A model generated the notes under the pieces. The model worked only from the letters and a program-made list of their open reading frames with translations. It did not search any database and was not told the DNA's origin. A DNA stretch of 64,000 bases. Source: Diospyros lotus. Taxonomy: Eukaryota > Streptophyta > Magnoliopsida > Ericales > Ebenaceae. The translations under genes were made by a program, and so were the position numbers. The stretch is from NCBI RefSeq assembly GCF_014633365.1, contig NC_068338.1:13030616-13094615 (forward strand). The letters run 5' to 3'. Below are positions 45,177-57,134 of this stretch, piece after piece. How positions within the stretch are numbered: the first letter of the stretch is position 1; every line of letters starts with the position of its first letter.

Positions 45177-47176
45177 TGTTAGTGTAGGTGCTCTAGACCC
45201 AATCAGATTGGGCATGTTGTACACTGACAATTGTAATCATGTTTATTATTTGAATAAGGAGTCGTTCAAATTCACAAGAAGTCATTCTATTAGTTTCTTG
45301 TTATTATTGTAATAACCGAATGAAACTAGATAGAAGCCCATATGATATATACTGTGATTAATCTGTAAAGATGTGAGATGATGCATCACAATTTCTAGAC
45401 ATCATTAAACATCCCAAATCGTAGCAATGTCAAGAATGGACATTGACAATTGCGGTAAGACTTGTATGTGTTATGTTTTTGCTATGTGATAGCAACGGGG
45501 GTCTCACACCCATAGGCATGGGGATGCCTAGACAAGTACATAGGTGACCAATGTTGGAGAACGTGTCACTGGACATGACTCGCCATGAGAATCCATTTTG
45601 GTTACATGTTGATGGAATTCTCATACGAGATGGGTGTAACTAATCCTTGGACCTGAGGTTGTCACGGTCATCTCATAAGAAGACCGATATGCTTTGACAT
45701 CGTTTCGATGGGCCTAGATAAAGGCTGCACGTGGGCGATCGTTGGGCATATCGTGAGGCTTATGGAGATGGGTGCATAACCAAGATGGGACTCGTCTATC
45801 CTTTGATAGAGGATGATGTATCTAAGGCGCTTTCGGTGGATATTCACTTTAAATCCATGGCCATGGTGAAAGAGACCAATAAGGAGTTATTGATTTACTT
45901 TCTAATTAAGTGAAGATATCCAAAAGACCGAAGAAAAACTCATGTGATCGTTATCAAGCAACACATCGCCATACTTGAGATCACATAAGATACATTGACG
46001 AGAGGATCGAATTACACGGTAACCATGCTCGTGAAAGGTTATTTGCGGATTATGAATCCTTCTGAATAATTGGGTAGGCATGATGCCTTGCTAGAGGCCA
46101 ATCTTGTCTTATGTGTTTGTACCGACACATTGCCAACATATTCAGAAGCCTAATGAGTCATACGCAATAGGCACGGTCCTTGGCTTAAACCAGGAGAGTG
46201 GACGTATGGTTAAGTGGGACACTTCGGCAAGAAGTTGTGCCATCGTAGGTTCTCATGAAAAAAGAACAAATAAACGTAATGACGTCGATATGACGAGAAG
46301 TCGTCAAAATAGAAAGAGTTTCCTAAAATGGCAATTGATTAAATTAGGAAGGAGTTTCTAATTTAATAATTTTCTATTTGTTGGAGTGACAAATATGAAA
46401 TAAAATATATTTGGACTTAAGTTAATATTTAGACTAAATTAGATTTGGGCCAAATATTAAATTAAATATTATATTTGGACTAAATTGGATTTGGGCCAAA
46501 TATTAAAATAAATATTATATTTAGACTGAATTAGATTTGGGCCAAATATTAAATATTATATTTGGACCAAATTAGATTTGGGCTAAATATTAAATATTAT
46601 ATTTGAGCTTGAATTAGATTTGAGCCAAAATATTTTATTTAAACCTATAAAAGAATTTGGGCCATTTAATTATATTTCTAGTTGGACTAGAATAAGCCTA
46701 CTTAATATTCTAATTAAATTAGAATTAATGGGCTAGTCCAATCCATTAGGATTTTAGAAACCCTATGATATTTCACTATAAATATCCCTTTATGGGTTGC
46801 CCAAAATTAAGGAATTTTTAGTGTCATTTTTTAAGAGTTGAAAAACGTATTGCTGCTCACTCTTCCCCGTTTCTTTTGGCATCAGTACGAAACGAGGACG
46901 TTCTTTTTCTGTCCATACACAAGCCGCGCAAAGGAGAAGGAGCTAGCACTCCTATTCTGCTCTCCTTGCTAACGGACGTGTGCCGCGTATCATGAGTTAG
47001 AGGTCGGACGCTTGGACGGCTCGAATCCGCGAATGACTCGATAATCTAAAGGTTAGATTTATTTATTTGTTTGTGAATGATTTGATTTCGACGTTAATCC
47101 AATTGTCGGGATCGGGGTAAGGTTCAAAATTTTTGAACTACGCTGCTTGCCCCGTAGCGATCTTGCTTTTCTTTCA
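45177..47176 (+). repeat. element E 5' LTR
   Basis: TGTTAGTGTAGGTGCTCTAG to TTTTCTTTCA. TATA box ACTATAAATATCCC at about 46779. A region of about 45-50 bp units (TTAAATATTATATTTGGACT...GGGCCAAATA) at 46420-46640 has two more units than the 3' LTR, which accounts for most of the length difference (2000 against 1912 bp). Frames at 45430-46361 are LTR sequence. Confidence 0.92.
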
Positions 47177-47177
47177 G

Positions 47178-47190
47178 TGGTATGAGAGCC
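47178..47190 (+). other. primer-binding site of element E
   Basis: TGGTATGAGAGCC, one base from the TGGTATCAGAGCC complement of initiator Met-tRNA, directly after the 5' LTR. Confidence 0.88.
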
Positions 47191-47329
47191 ATCGTCGAAA
47201 TATTTCAATTCCTTACGTGCGGATTCGGTTATGTTGTTATTTGTGAAATAATTAATTAATTGTTGCATTTCTATTTTTGGATTGCAAAACGTTTTTGGGT
47301 GAAAGGCAAAAGATCGTGTATGACACGAA

Positions 47330-47860
47330 AAAGGGCGAAACGGGGTTCGGGGTGCATACGGATGCACCGGGGTGTCGAAAGACGCGGCCGAGCGGGGCCT
47401 GTGCACGCTGGGCACGGCCTGGGCACGCGTAGGGCCCGGCCAGGCGCGGCTGCGCGTGCTAGGGCGCTGCCAGGCGCGACCGTGCGCCCGCTGGCACGGC
47501 CAGGCAGGCCCGCGCGCGCGCAGGGGGCGGCCGGGCGCGGGTGCAACCCGCGCACCAACATACGACCCGCGCGCGGCCCACGAGTGCGACCCGTGCAGCC
47601 CTTGCGCGCCCCACGCGGCCCAGTGGCCCGCGCTCGCCTCCCCCACCCCCAACGACCCTTGCACGGGCCCAGGCGCGCCCCAGCCCGCACCAGCCACGGC
47701 CCATGCGCGCCCAGTGCACGCCAGCCGCGGCCATTGGCCCTTTTTGGGCTGGTAGCATGTGTGACATGCTGCCCAACCCCTCCCGCTCCCTTGGGCTTTG
47801 ATTTAACCCTTCCCCGGGGTCCACCTGAAGCATCCGGGTCGACCCTTCGGTGGCCCAGTG
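47330..47860. other. GC-rich low-complexity island in element E leader
   Basis: About 500 bp of very GC-rich DNA built from words such as GCGCGGC, GGCACGGCC, CCAGGCGCG and GCCCGCGC in an otherwise AT-rich element. Because stop codons are AT-rich, long frames stay open in several frames on both strands (up to 212 residues, Ala/Arg/Pro/Gly-rich). None has a recognisable domain, so I call none a gene. Confidence 0.8.
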
Positions 47861-49212
47861 AGTTCCGTTCCCTTTAGTGGGGCCCGGCCAAATTGTTTGG
47901 CTACTTTTATCCGATCCATGAGTGTATGACATTTATGGGCCGTAATTAAAAATGGGCCAAGGCTGTTAATTGGATTAATTAGTAATTATTGGGCTGCTAG
48001 TGTATGTTTGACATGTTGAGCCTTGTTAGTTAGACTAATGGATGGAGCCTAAGCCCAACACAATTAAAACAATTTTGTTTTTTCAAAATTATATAAATTT
48101 TCAATTTATTGAAAACGTTTCATTAAGATTGAAACAGATACGACAATTAATTATAATAATTTAAATGAATCAATGTGATTGATTGCATGGGTGTATGGTA
48201 TGGATCGAGTCGACCATTTATCTTATTGTTGGGAATGAATGCTTGTAAATTTGATTTTTGAAATAGGGCCTGCGTGTCCTGCCTCTCTTATACTCTGATG
48301 TACATTCTCTTCTCATCTCACTCCCCCCGAATGTAACTTGGGGTTTCTGATATTATGTAATGTATGCAGAATAGAATAGAGTAGTGATAGTTGTAGTTTG
48401 TATGAAGAGAAAGAGATGGAGCCAAATTAAAGACAAGATTCGAAGACCAATGAAGGCTTGGAGAATGTACTTGAAAAGCAAGATGTGATTCTTCACCTAG
48501 GTTTGACCCACTAGCTTCCCTTCTATGGCTCGAGGGGGCTAGCCGTAGTTATCCATACCATACACCGGTTTGAGTCGTTTATTATGCATTACTAATTTGA
48601 TTAATTGCATGTGATGAGACCTAAATAAATAAATAATAAATCACTCATTAATATTAAGCCAACTTGCCTTCCATCATTATGAAGCATTAGGTTTCTAGCT
48701 GGCACTTGATTTGTTGAGTCACTCAAGGTCATGTGTCACCTATGATTCCTATGCTTCATGGGCCATGAGATGTCCCTGAATGATGGGTCCGACTTAACTA
48801 GAAAGGTGGGGTTTGTTAAGTCACTCAAGGCCTTACTGAGTATAGAGGCAAAGATTGGGAGTCACATAAGATGTGCTTGGCAAGAAGTTGTCAAACCAAT
48901 GAATCTAGGAGTTGCATGGAGATGCAATTGGTAGCAAGTACCTACCTAATCGATCCTAGCACAATTTGTTGAGTCACTCAAGGTTATGCGAGGGGAGATG
49001 GGATCCTAGCCCATTAGGAAATCTTCCAACGGGATTTCCCGAGTTATGTCTTGAGGGTGGCGAACTCATAGAAAATATTGGGAGCAATCATAAAATGTTA
49101 CTTCTTGCAATTTATGATTTCGTAATTCAATATGATTATAATAATATCTCTATTCAGTTGTTGATCCAGAATGTCTTGAAACATATCGATAAGATCGATA
49201 CTCGAGGGCAAT
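47861..49212 (+). other. remaining leader of element E
   Basis: Untranslated sequence between the GC island and gag. GTTGAGTCACTCAAGG recurs three times (about 48713, 48819 and 48967) within an imperfect duplication. Frame 48966-49214 runs into gag without a family signature. Confidence 0.6.
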
Positions 49213-49860
49213 AATACCTTCAACGGGACTAATTTCTATGATTGGGAGATCATCTTGAGGATAGTCCTCACACATGATAAAGATTCTCTATGCGATAGAG
49301 AGATCTCTTCTTATGAAGCATCCAATTAAGGAAATAGTAGCACATTAGGCCTGGGCGATGCACAAGGGTGATATGATCATCGCTTGGTATATCGTCTTGG
49401 CTGCCATGACCCCGAAACATAGGTCGGAACATAAGAGTTATGATGCCTATGAGATCATGGCTAGGCTCAAGGATCATCTATTGAGAAGCATGTCATGGAG
49501 ATGATACATTTTATCAATAGGTTACTAGAGCTGAACTTGGGTATGGATGCTGAAACTTACCCTAGATTTGGTGCTACAATCCCTCCCTAACGGCTATGGA
49601 AAAGACTCTTAGAGAGTGGTTGTCCATACTTAAGGGGACCAAGCCTAAAATTGATTATAGGTCAAGAGAAGTGTTCTCTTAGTTGAAGGGCCCAAGGCGT
49701 ACAGGGGTAAGCCCAAGAGTAAGAAAGCCAAAAGAAAGAAAAGTTCTTCCATAGCGCAATCTAGAAGTGTCCAGAAGACTAAAACCCAAAGGGTAAAGAG
49801 GATGCGATCTATCTCCGCTGTGATAAACCGAGAAGTGTAGAGTAAGAAGAGTTATATTCA
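49213..49860 (+). pseudogene. element E gag remnant
   Basis: FNGTNFYDWEIILRIVL marks the start of a Copia gag; HKSYDAYEIMARLKDHL and a Lys-rich tail follow (KPKSKKAKRKKSS), then a decayed CCHC knuckle (CDKPRS). Several stops and shifts. Confidence 0.75.
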
Positions 49861-49889
49861 GGGCACTTCAAGTATTTATGTTATTGGAA

Positions 49890-50480
49890 TTAATCTATCT
49901 ACTTCTGATCAGTCCATATGGGTATTAGATACTGGATCTAGTGGTCATATTTACACGAAAACATTTTCGTGTATGGACTTAGGAGTACAAGGAGATTAAT
50001 AATAGGAGAAGTGTACCTACACGTGGTAAATGGATCAAAAGTTGTTCCATTAATTGTAATGACCTATTTATTGACATTACCCACAGGGCTTGTATTGGAA
50101 TTACATAACTATTACTACAATCCTAGTTTGACTAGGAATATAATTTCTAATTCTTGTTTGACAATGATGGATATTCATTTTTATTTAAGGACAATAATTG
50201 TTCGTTTTATAAAAATAAGTTATTTTATGGTAAAGCAACAATACGTAATGGTTTGTATGTCCTTGATGTTGATACTCCTATAAATAACATAAATATTAAG
50301 CAACTTAAATTAGGTGATTTAAATAGCACTTATTTATGGCATTGTCGTATTAGCCATATAAATGAGATTTGCATATCCAACTTGCATAAAGATAGATAAA
50401 TTAGCACATTTGATTATGAATCATATGCTGCTTGCGAATCTTGTTTACTTGGCAAGATGACTAAGTCTCTTTTTAAAGTA
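49890..50480 (+). pseudogene. element E protease and integrase zinc domain
   Basis: SIWVLDTGSSGHIYT carries an intact DTGS protease active site (about 49928-49940). It continues through VNGSKVVP and NIISNSC, frameshifts, then LYVLDVDTPINN, LWHCRISHINEICISNL and CESCLLGKMTKS, the His-His-Cys-Cys zinc-binding motif of the integrase N terminus, complete apart from an intervening stop. Confidence 0.82.
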
Positions 50481-50496
50481 AAGGGAGGCTACATAA

Positions 50497-51180
50497 GTGC
50501 TAGGATTTGTGCACATTGATGTGTGTGGACCCATGTCCACCCAAGCTAGAGGTGGATATGTCTACTTCATAACCTTTATTGATGATAGATCATGTTTTGG
50601 TTATGTATATCTTATGAGACACAAATATGAGGCTTTTGAAAAGTTCAAAGAATTCATATTTGAAGTAGAGAAACAAACTGGAAAAAGTATCAAAGTATTT
50701 CGATCAGATCGAAGTGGTGAATACTTGAACAGTGAGTTTCTAGATCATCTAAAGCAGAATGTGATTCTCTCACAATGGACTCCACCTGAAACATCAGAGA
50801 TGAATGGTGTGTTTGAAAGGAGGAATAGGACCTTGTTGGACATGGTCTAGTCCATAATGAGTCGCACTGAACTCCCTATTTCATTTTGGGAATACGCACT
50901 CCTCACCACGATCTTTGTTTTGAACAGAGTTCCAAGTAAATTAGTTATTCAGACTCCATATAAGATATGGAAAGGAAAGAAGCCAAATTTGTCTTTCCTT
51001 AAGATTTGGGGTTGTTAAGCTTATGTCAAGCGTGTTGACAATAATAAGCTAAAACCCAAATCGATGAGATTTTTGTTTGTAGGATATCCAAATGGATATT
51101 ACTTTTACCACCCATATGAACAAAAGGTGTTTTGTTGCCAAGCATGTGGTATTCCTTGAGAAGGAATTCTTAAATGTTGT
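50497..51180 (+). pseudogene. element E integrase core
   Basis: HIDVCGPMSTQARGGYVYF and FITFIDDRSCFGYVYLM hold the two catalytic Asp residues, and FERRNRTLLDMV the Glu. The stretch 50497-50850 is open for 117 residues. A stop replaces the next Arg codon, then ELPISFWEYALLT and LKIWGC*AYVKR follow, and YPNGYYFYHPYEQK ends the region. The DDE triad looks preserved, though the polyprotein frame is not. Confidence 0.85.
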
Positions 51181-52600
51181 GGCTAGTAGGAGGAATGTTA
51201 AGCTCGAATAAGATTCGAGGCGAACCACAAACATATACTCCCCTCCAAGAACCCGAGAAAGATCAGACACAAGAAGTTGTGTCAACTCCCCAACCTTCTA
51301 CACAAGAACCTCGTAGGTCGATGAGGGTTCGTCGCGAGCAAGAGAGATATGGATTTCTCATCTCGGCACATGGAAATATGCTTCTAGCTGAGAACGATGA
51401 GCCTACTACCTATGATGAGGCAATGTCTAACATTGACTCTGGGTTATGACAGATGGATGATAAAACAACTTTCCTTAATGGAAACCTAGTCGAGGATGTG
51501 TATATGACACAGCTTGACGGTTTTGTTACTCATAAACATGCAAATAAGATTTGCAACTTGCAAAGATCTATTTATGGACTAAAGCAAGCATCCCGGAGTT
51601 AGAATCAATGTTTTGATGAAAAGATCAAAATGTTTGATTTTTCACAAAAGGGAAATTGATCCTTGTGTTTACAAGAAGGTTAGTGGAAATGCGGTTACCA
51701 TTTTTAGTCCTATATATGGACAATATATTTCTCATAGGGAATGGTGTTCCCGTGATGCAATTAGTTAAAATATGGCTTTCAAAATATTTTCTCCATGAAG
51801 GATTTGGGAGAAGCAGCCTATATTCTGAGAATAAGGATCTATAGAGATAGATTTAGGAGGTTGCTAGCACTCTCCCATAGCACGTACATTGACAGGGTGC
51901 TAAAGAGGTTTAGCATGGAAGATTCTAGGAGGAGAAATCTTCCCATGTCACATGGAATACATCTCTCCAAGACTATGTGTTCGAAGACACAAGATGAGAG
52001 AGATAGGATGAGTCGAGAACCATATGCCTTGGCTATTAGCTCGATCATGTATGCCATGTTATGTATGAGGCCTGATATCTCATATACTTTGAGCATAGGT
52101 AGTAGATATCAAGCTGATCCAGGTGAGAAACACTGGATTACTGTGAAAAACATTCTTAAGTACTTGTGAAGCACAAAAGAGATGTTTTTTGCCATATGGA
52201 GAATGAGAGCATACCATGAAGGGGTTCATGGATACCAGTTTCCAATTCGACCATGATGATTTTAAATCACGTGCAGTCGAAATTCATATTCTGCCTATAT
52301 GGCTGGGCCATGAGTTGGAAGAGTTCCAACAAGAGATAGTGGCAAATTCAACAACTGAAGTCGAATACATAACAATCTTCGAAGCAGTTAAGGAGGTTGT
52401 ATAGATCCGTAAGTTCACTGATGAACTTAAAGTGGTGTCCAACATTGTTGATCCAATAACAGTTATTGGGACAACAATGGAGCCATCGCGTAAGCGCTGG
52501 AACCACGGTCTCATCAACGAACCAAATTTGTATTACGACATCACCATATGATAATGGAGATTATCAGCTGAGGTGACATATATAGAGAAAGTGTCGACGG
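51181..52600 (+). pseudogene. element E reverse transcriptase (N-terminally deleted) and RNase H
   Basis: After the linker, EAMSNIDSGL stops and jumps directly to QMDDKTTFLNGN (51450). In element A about 85 residues lie between these points, so the first part of RT is deleted. Then LQRSIYGLKQASRS, YMDNIFLIGN in place of YVDD, MKDLGEAAYILRIRIYRDR, YAMLCMRPDISYTLS and GEKHWITVKNILKYL, and decayed RNase H (TTEVEYITIFEAVKEVV). It cannot be active. Confidence 0.88.
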
Positions 52601-52700
52601 ATGACAACGTCGTAGATACCTTGACTAAAGCTCTGTCCCAAGAGAAACATGAAAGTCATGTTCGATCATCAGGTATAAGATACATGAGTGATTGGCTCTA

Positions 52701-52715
52701 GTGCAAGTGGGAGAT
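52701..52715 (+). other. polypurine tract of element E
   Basis: GTGCAAGTGGGAGAT directly before the 3' LTR. Confidence 0.82.
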
Positions 52716-54627
52716 TGTTAGTGTAGGTGCTCTAGACCCAATCAGATTGGGCATGTTGTACACTGACAATTGTAATCATGTTTATTATTTGAATAAGGAG
52801 TTGTTTAAATTCACAAGAAGTCATTTTATTAGTTTCTTGTTATTATTGTAATAACCGAATGAAACTAGATAGAAGTCCATATGAGGTATACTGTGATTAA
52901 TCTGTAAAGATGTGAGATGATGCATCACAATTTCTAGACATCATTAAACGTCCCAAGTCGTAGCAATGTCAAGAATGGACATTGACAATTGCGGTAAGAC
53001 TTGTATGTGCTATGTTTTTGCTATGTAATAGCAACGGGGGTCTCACACCCATAGGTATGGGGATGCCTAGACAAGTACATAAGTGACCAATATTGGAGAA
53101 CGTGTCACTGGACATGACTCGCCATGAGAATCCATTTTGGTTATATGTTGATGGAATTCTCATGCGAGATGGGTGTAACTAATCCTTGCACCTGAGGTTG
53201 TCACGGTCATCTCATAAGAAGATCGATATGCTTTGACATCGTTTCGATGGGCCTAGATAAAGGCTGCACGTGGGTGATCGTTGGGCATATCATGAGACTT
53301 ATGGAGATGGGTGCATAACCAAGATGAGACTCGTCTATCCCTTGATAGAGGATGATGTATCTAAGGCGCCTTCGGTGGATATTCACTTTAAATCCATGGC
53401 CATGATAAAAGAGATCAATAAGGAGTTATTGATTTACTTTCTAATTAAGTGAAGATATCCGAAGACCGGAGAAAAACTCATGTGATCGTTATCAAACAAC
53501 ACATCGCCATACTTGAGATCACATAAGATACATTGACGAGAGGATCGAATTACATGGTAACCATGCTCGTGAAAGGTTATTTGCGGATTATGAATCCTTC
53601 TGAATAATTGGGTAGGCATGATGCCTTGCTAGAGGCCAATCTTGTCTTATGTGTTTGTACCGATACATTGCCAACATATTCGGAAGCCTAATAAGTCATA
53701 CGCAATAGGCACGGTCCTTGGCTTAAACCAGGAGAGTGGACGTATGGTTAAGTGGGACACTTCGGCAAGAAGTTGTACTGTCGTAGGTTCTCACGAAAAA
53801 AGAACAAATAGACGTAATGACGTCGATATGACGAGGAGTCGTCAAAATGGAAAGAGTTTCCTAAAATGACAATTGATTAAATTAGGAAGGAGTTTCTAAT
53901 TTAATAATTTTCTATTTGTTAGAGTGGCAAATATGAAATAAAATATATTTGAGCTTAAGTTAATATTTGGACTAAATTAGATTTGGGCCAAATATTAAAT
54001 TAAATATTATATTTGGACCAAATTAGATTTGAGCTAAATATTAAATATTATATTTGGGCTTGAATTAGATTTGAACCAAAATATTTTATTTAAACCTATA
54101 AAAGAATTTGGGCCATTTAATTATATTTCTAGTTGGAGTAGAATAAACCCACTTAATATTCTAATTAAATTAGAATTAATGGGCTAGTCCAATCCATTAG
54201 GGTTTTAGAAACCCTAGGATATTTCACTATAAATATCCCTTTATAGGTTACCCAAAATTAAGGGATTTTTGGTGTCATTTTTCAAGAGTTGAAAAACGTA
54301 TTGCTGCTCACTCTTCCCTTTTTCTTTTGGCATCAATACGAAACGAGGGCATTCTTTTTCCGTCCATACACAAGCCGCGCAAAGGAGAATGAGCTAGCAC
54401 TCCTATTCCGCTCTCCTTGCCAACGGACGTGTGCCGCGTATCATGAGTTAGAGGTTGGACGCTTGGACGGCTCGAATCCGCGAATGACTCGATAATCTAA
54501 AGGTTAGATTTATTTATTTGTCTGTGAATGATTTGATTTCGACGTTGATCCAATTGCCGGGATCGGGGTAAGGTTCAAAATTTTTGAACCACGCTGCTTA
54601 TCCCATAGCGATCTTACTTTTCTTTCA
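52716..54627 (+). repeat. element E 3' LTR
   Basis: Near-identical to the 5' LTR but with fewer ATTATATTTGG units. TATA box ACTATAAATATCCC at about 54227. Frames 52969-53869 are LTR sequence. Confidence 0.92.
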
Positions 54628-54632
54628 ACATG

Positions 54633-56178
54633 TGGGTAGGTGTTAGTCGAACATCTACTGAATGTGACACCTGCGACTAATCACATGGTTTAAGGATTAA
54701 TGACCTGTTGCTAGTTCTCAATTGTGTATCTAGTCCTCTGATCGGAGGAGACAGAGTTGTCTTGTGCATTGGTGTCGAAGATTTGTCATTGAGTGGAACC
54801 ATCCGAAGTAAAAGGTGGTAATACTCTCTATGTGGTCTTCGAGTAGTGGTGTATGGAGGCAGATGTTCACTGATGGGATCCATTATCCTCCATCATATGG
54901 GAGTGAATATCCTACGTAGTCTTAATTAGTTGTGGTTGGTAAACCCTAGCTAAGATGAGCATGATAGGTAAACTGTTACCGATGTCAGAAGTCATTCTAA
55001 GATGCTACCTCAATCACATCATTCTATATCTAATATAGTCATCGAGTCTTGTGAGTTTAATCAGTCCATGACTCACTCGATCGAGATGGTAGTCAGTGGA
55101 AGGATTATATAGCATGATAATCAAAGAACCTTAATAGGTTCATTTGAAATTTAGACTTCATTGCCATTACGATCGTCCTGAGTCCAAGTTAGGAGGTACT
55201 CAAGATCTTTCAGGATGTTATGGGGATTTGGAGAGATCCTCTTAGAAGGTTGAAACATCCAATCGGTGTCAAGGAGTTGACGTGTCTTGTCTGCTACATG
55301 GTTATAAACTTAGAAAGTCACACGCACACCAAGTGTTGCGCTGAGTAGTGATCCATCGTTGTATATGTGTTCCTCTTCATTAAAGAGTTAATGATGACGA
55401 TTGCGATTCAGCCTCATCCAGTGAGATCCAATAGTATGGGAGACCACTAAATGTTAGCGGGGCACACCATTAAGAGTTAACAGGACCTTAGTTTCACTAA
55501 GTGTTAGTGAAAAGGCTATTATTCGATAATAGTGGGGTAAAGTGTAATATATACATATTTATAGGTGGCTGCAAGCATGACTGTCGATCAGTTATTTATA
55601 GGTGCCTGCAAGCATGACTATCGATCAAAACTGTCGACTGTTTAGATTTTAGAGCTATCTCTCGGCAACTTCTTCTTCCTTCTTGCTTCTTCTTGCTTCA
55701 TTATTCTTCCTTTGTTGATGCAAGCTCTAGGTATTGTTGTTGCTCCATACCTCTTGCTTGTTCTTCCATCTTGGTTTCTAGCTATTAGACAATAAGTTAT
55801 AGATTTGGTATTGCAACATCCTAGGGTCACCTTCTTCAAGAAGGCCCTAGTCGTACTTTGAAGAAGGGTTTGGTGGCAGCTCGGGCATAAATAGACTAGG
55901 TCCTCTTTGTTTAAGGAGGCAAGTTGGTCACCCGACTTGTAGGCACGTGGGAACTTCTTAGAACAGCTTCGTTAACAACTAACAACGATAAAATGTCCTA
56001 AAGGTATTTCTATATAACCCCCTATGGATGGTTTTGCAATTTCATACATGTGGATAACTTAATCGGGTCTTGCAAGGGGTGTTTTTCTTCCGTTATCCCT
56101 TTGTTTTGAAAAAGTTTTAAACCTCGTATCCCTTGCTTTAATGCACCTAGTGTTAGTTTTTCGGGCCCCTCCCTTTCA
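54633..56178 (+). mobile_element. element A 3' LTR, second part
   Basis: Continues from 45176 and aligns with 30697-32311 of the 5' LTR; ends TCCCTTTCA, followed by the target duplication TTGTT. CTGTCGATC and CTGTCGACTG words at 55580-55640. Confidence 0.9.
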
Positions 56179-56183
56179 TTGTT

Positions 56184-57120
56184 TGCATTATTGGATAGTG
56201 CAAAGGCTATTAAACGTTAATAATGGGGCCGAGATGTAGTGTATAAGAAGTGGGCAAAGGTGGTCAATTTCAATCAATCGAATCCTTCAAATCAGTTGAC
56301 CAAACTTGAACCGTAAGGTTCTAAAAGACTTTGGTCAGTCGAACCTCTTAATTCAGTCGACCAAAATTCCACCACTTGGTCACATTCAAGCATTAATTGC
56401 TTTGACGATTTGCATGATGAGGAGGGGAGTTAGACAACGGGAGGCATGCGAAGGAAGTCAATTTGGTGAGAAATTGAGAAGAGAGGGTTTTAGAGGAGGT
56501 TGGTGACTCATAATTGTTCCCTTCTTCTTCTTGTTCTTCTTTGGTTATTCTTTTTCCCATTATTGCTTTCTTCTTCTTCTCCTTCAGTTGCGACCATCTC
56601 TTGTTCTTGCTCCAAGGATTAGCTGGTGTAACTTGCTCTCCTTCTTCTCCTGTTAAGATAAGTTGTTGGACAGCCAAGGTGCAATTGAGAAGGAACCATG
56701 GTAGAGCTTCAGGTCACCTCCATTGAGAGGGTCTTAGGATGGCTCAATTGGAGGTTCTGAAGACATGTTAAGTGTGGACCGACTAGGTCCTCCAAACATG
56801 AGGAGGCTGGGTGGTCACCCGATGATGCAGCTTGCTCGTGGGAGTTCATCCATATAACAAAGAGGAGGAGCATCTCATTGGACAACTGGCTCAAGCATTC
56901 ACTAAAAGGTATGCCAATAAAACCCCTATGGCATGGTTTTATTTATGGATGCATATAGATGATTTATATCAAGTCTTGCAAGGAATTTTTGGGTTTGCTG
57001 CTTTATGTTTTACGCTTCCATTGTGTTATTTTTCTTGGATGAAAAATGTGTTTTTGTAAAACCCTTGCATTGATCCACCATTTGTTAGTGTTTTTAGCGC
57101 GCTTTCGAGGCCATCTTTCA
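56184..57120 (+). mobile_element. element C 5' LTR, second part
   Basis: Resumes the LTR interrupted at 30322 and ends CATCTTTCA before the primer site. Contains AGTCGACC/TCAGTTGACC words at 56265-56370. Frames 56306-57059 have no family signature. Confidence 0.85.
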
Positions 57121-57121
57121 G

Positions 57122-57134
57122 TGGTATCAAAGCC
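57122..57134 (+). other. primer-binding site of element C
   Basis: TGGTATCAAAGCC, one base from the initiator Met-tRNA complement. Confidence 0.88.

Larger units (their letters stand above)
45177..54627 (+). mobile_element. Ty1/Copia element E, complete with both LTRs, coding region decayed
   Basis: LTRs 45177-47176 and 52716-54627, TG...CA ends, target duplication GCATG (45172-45176) / ACATG (54628-54632). Order inside: primer site, long leader with GC-rich island, gag, protease, integrase, RT, RNase H, polypurine tract. The two LTRs differ at only about two of the first 100 positions, so this is a comparatively young insertion, yet the coding part is full of stops and lacks part of RT, so it was probably moved in trans. 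It is inserted in the 3' LTR of element A. Confidence 0.93.

Noticed and set aside
47059..47932. Long overlapping frames up to 212 residues on both strands
   Set aside because: They lie in the GC-rich island of element E where stop codons are rare. Composition is Ala/Arg/Pro/Gly low complexity and no family is recognisable.
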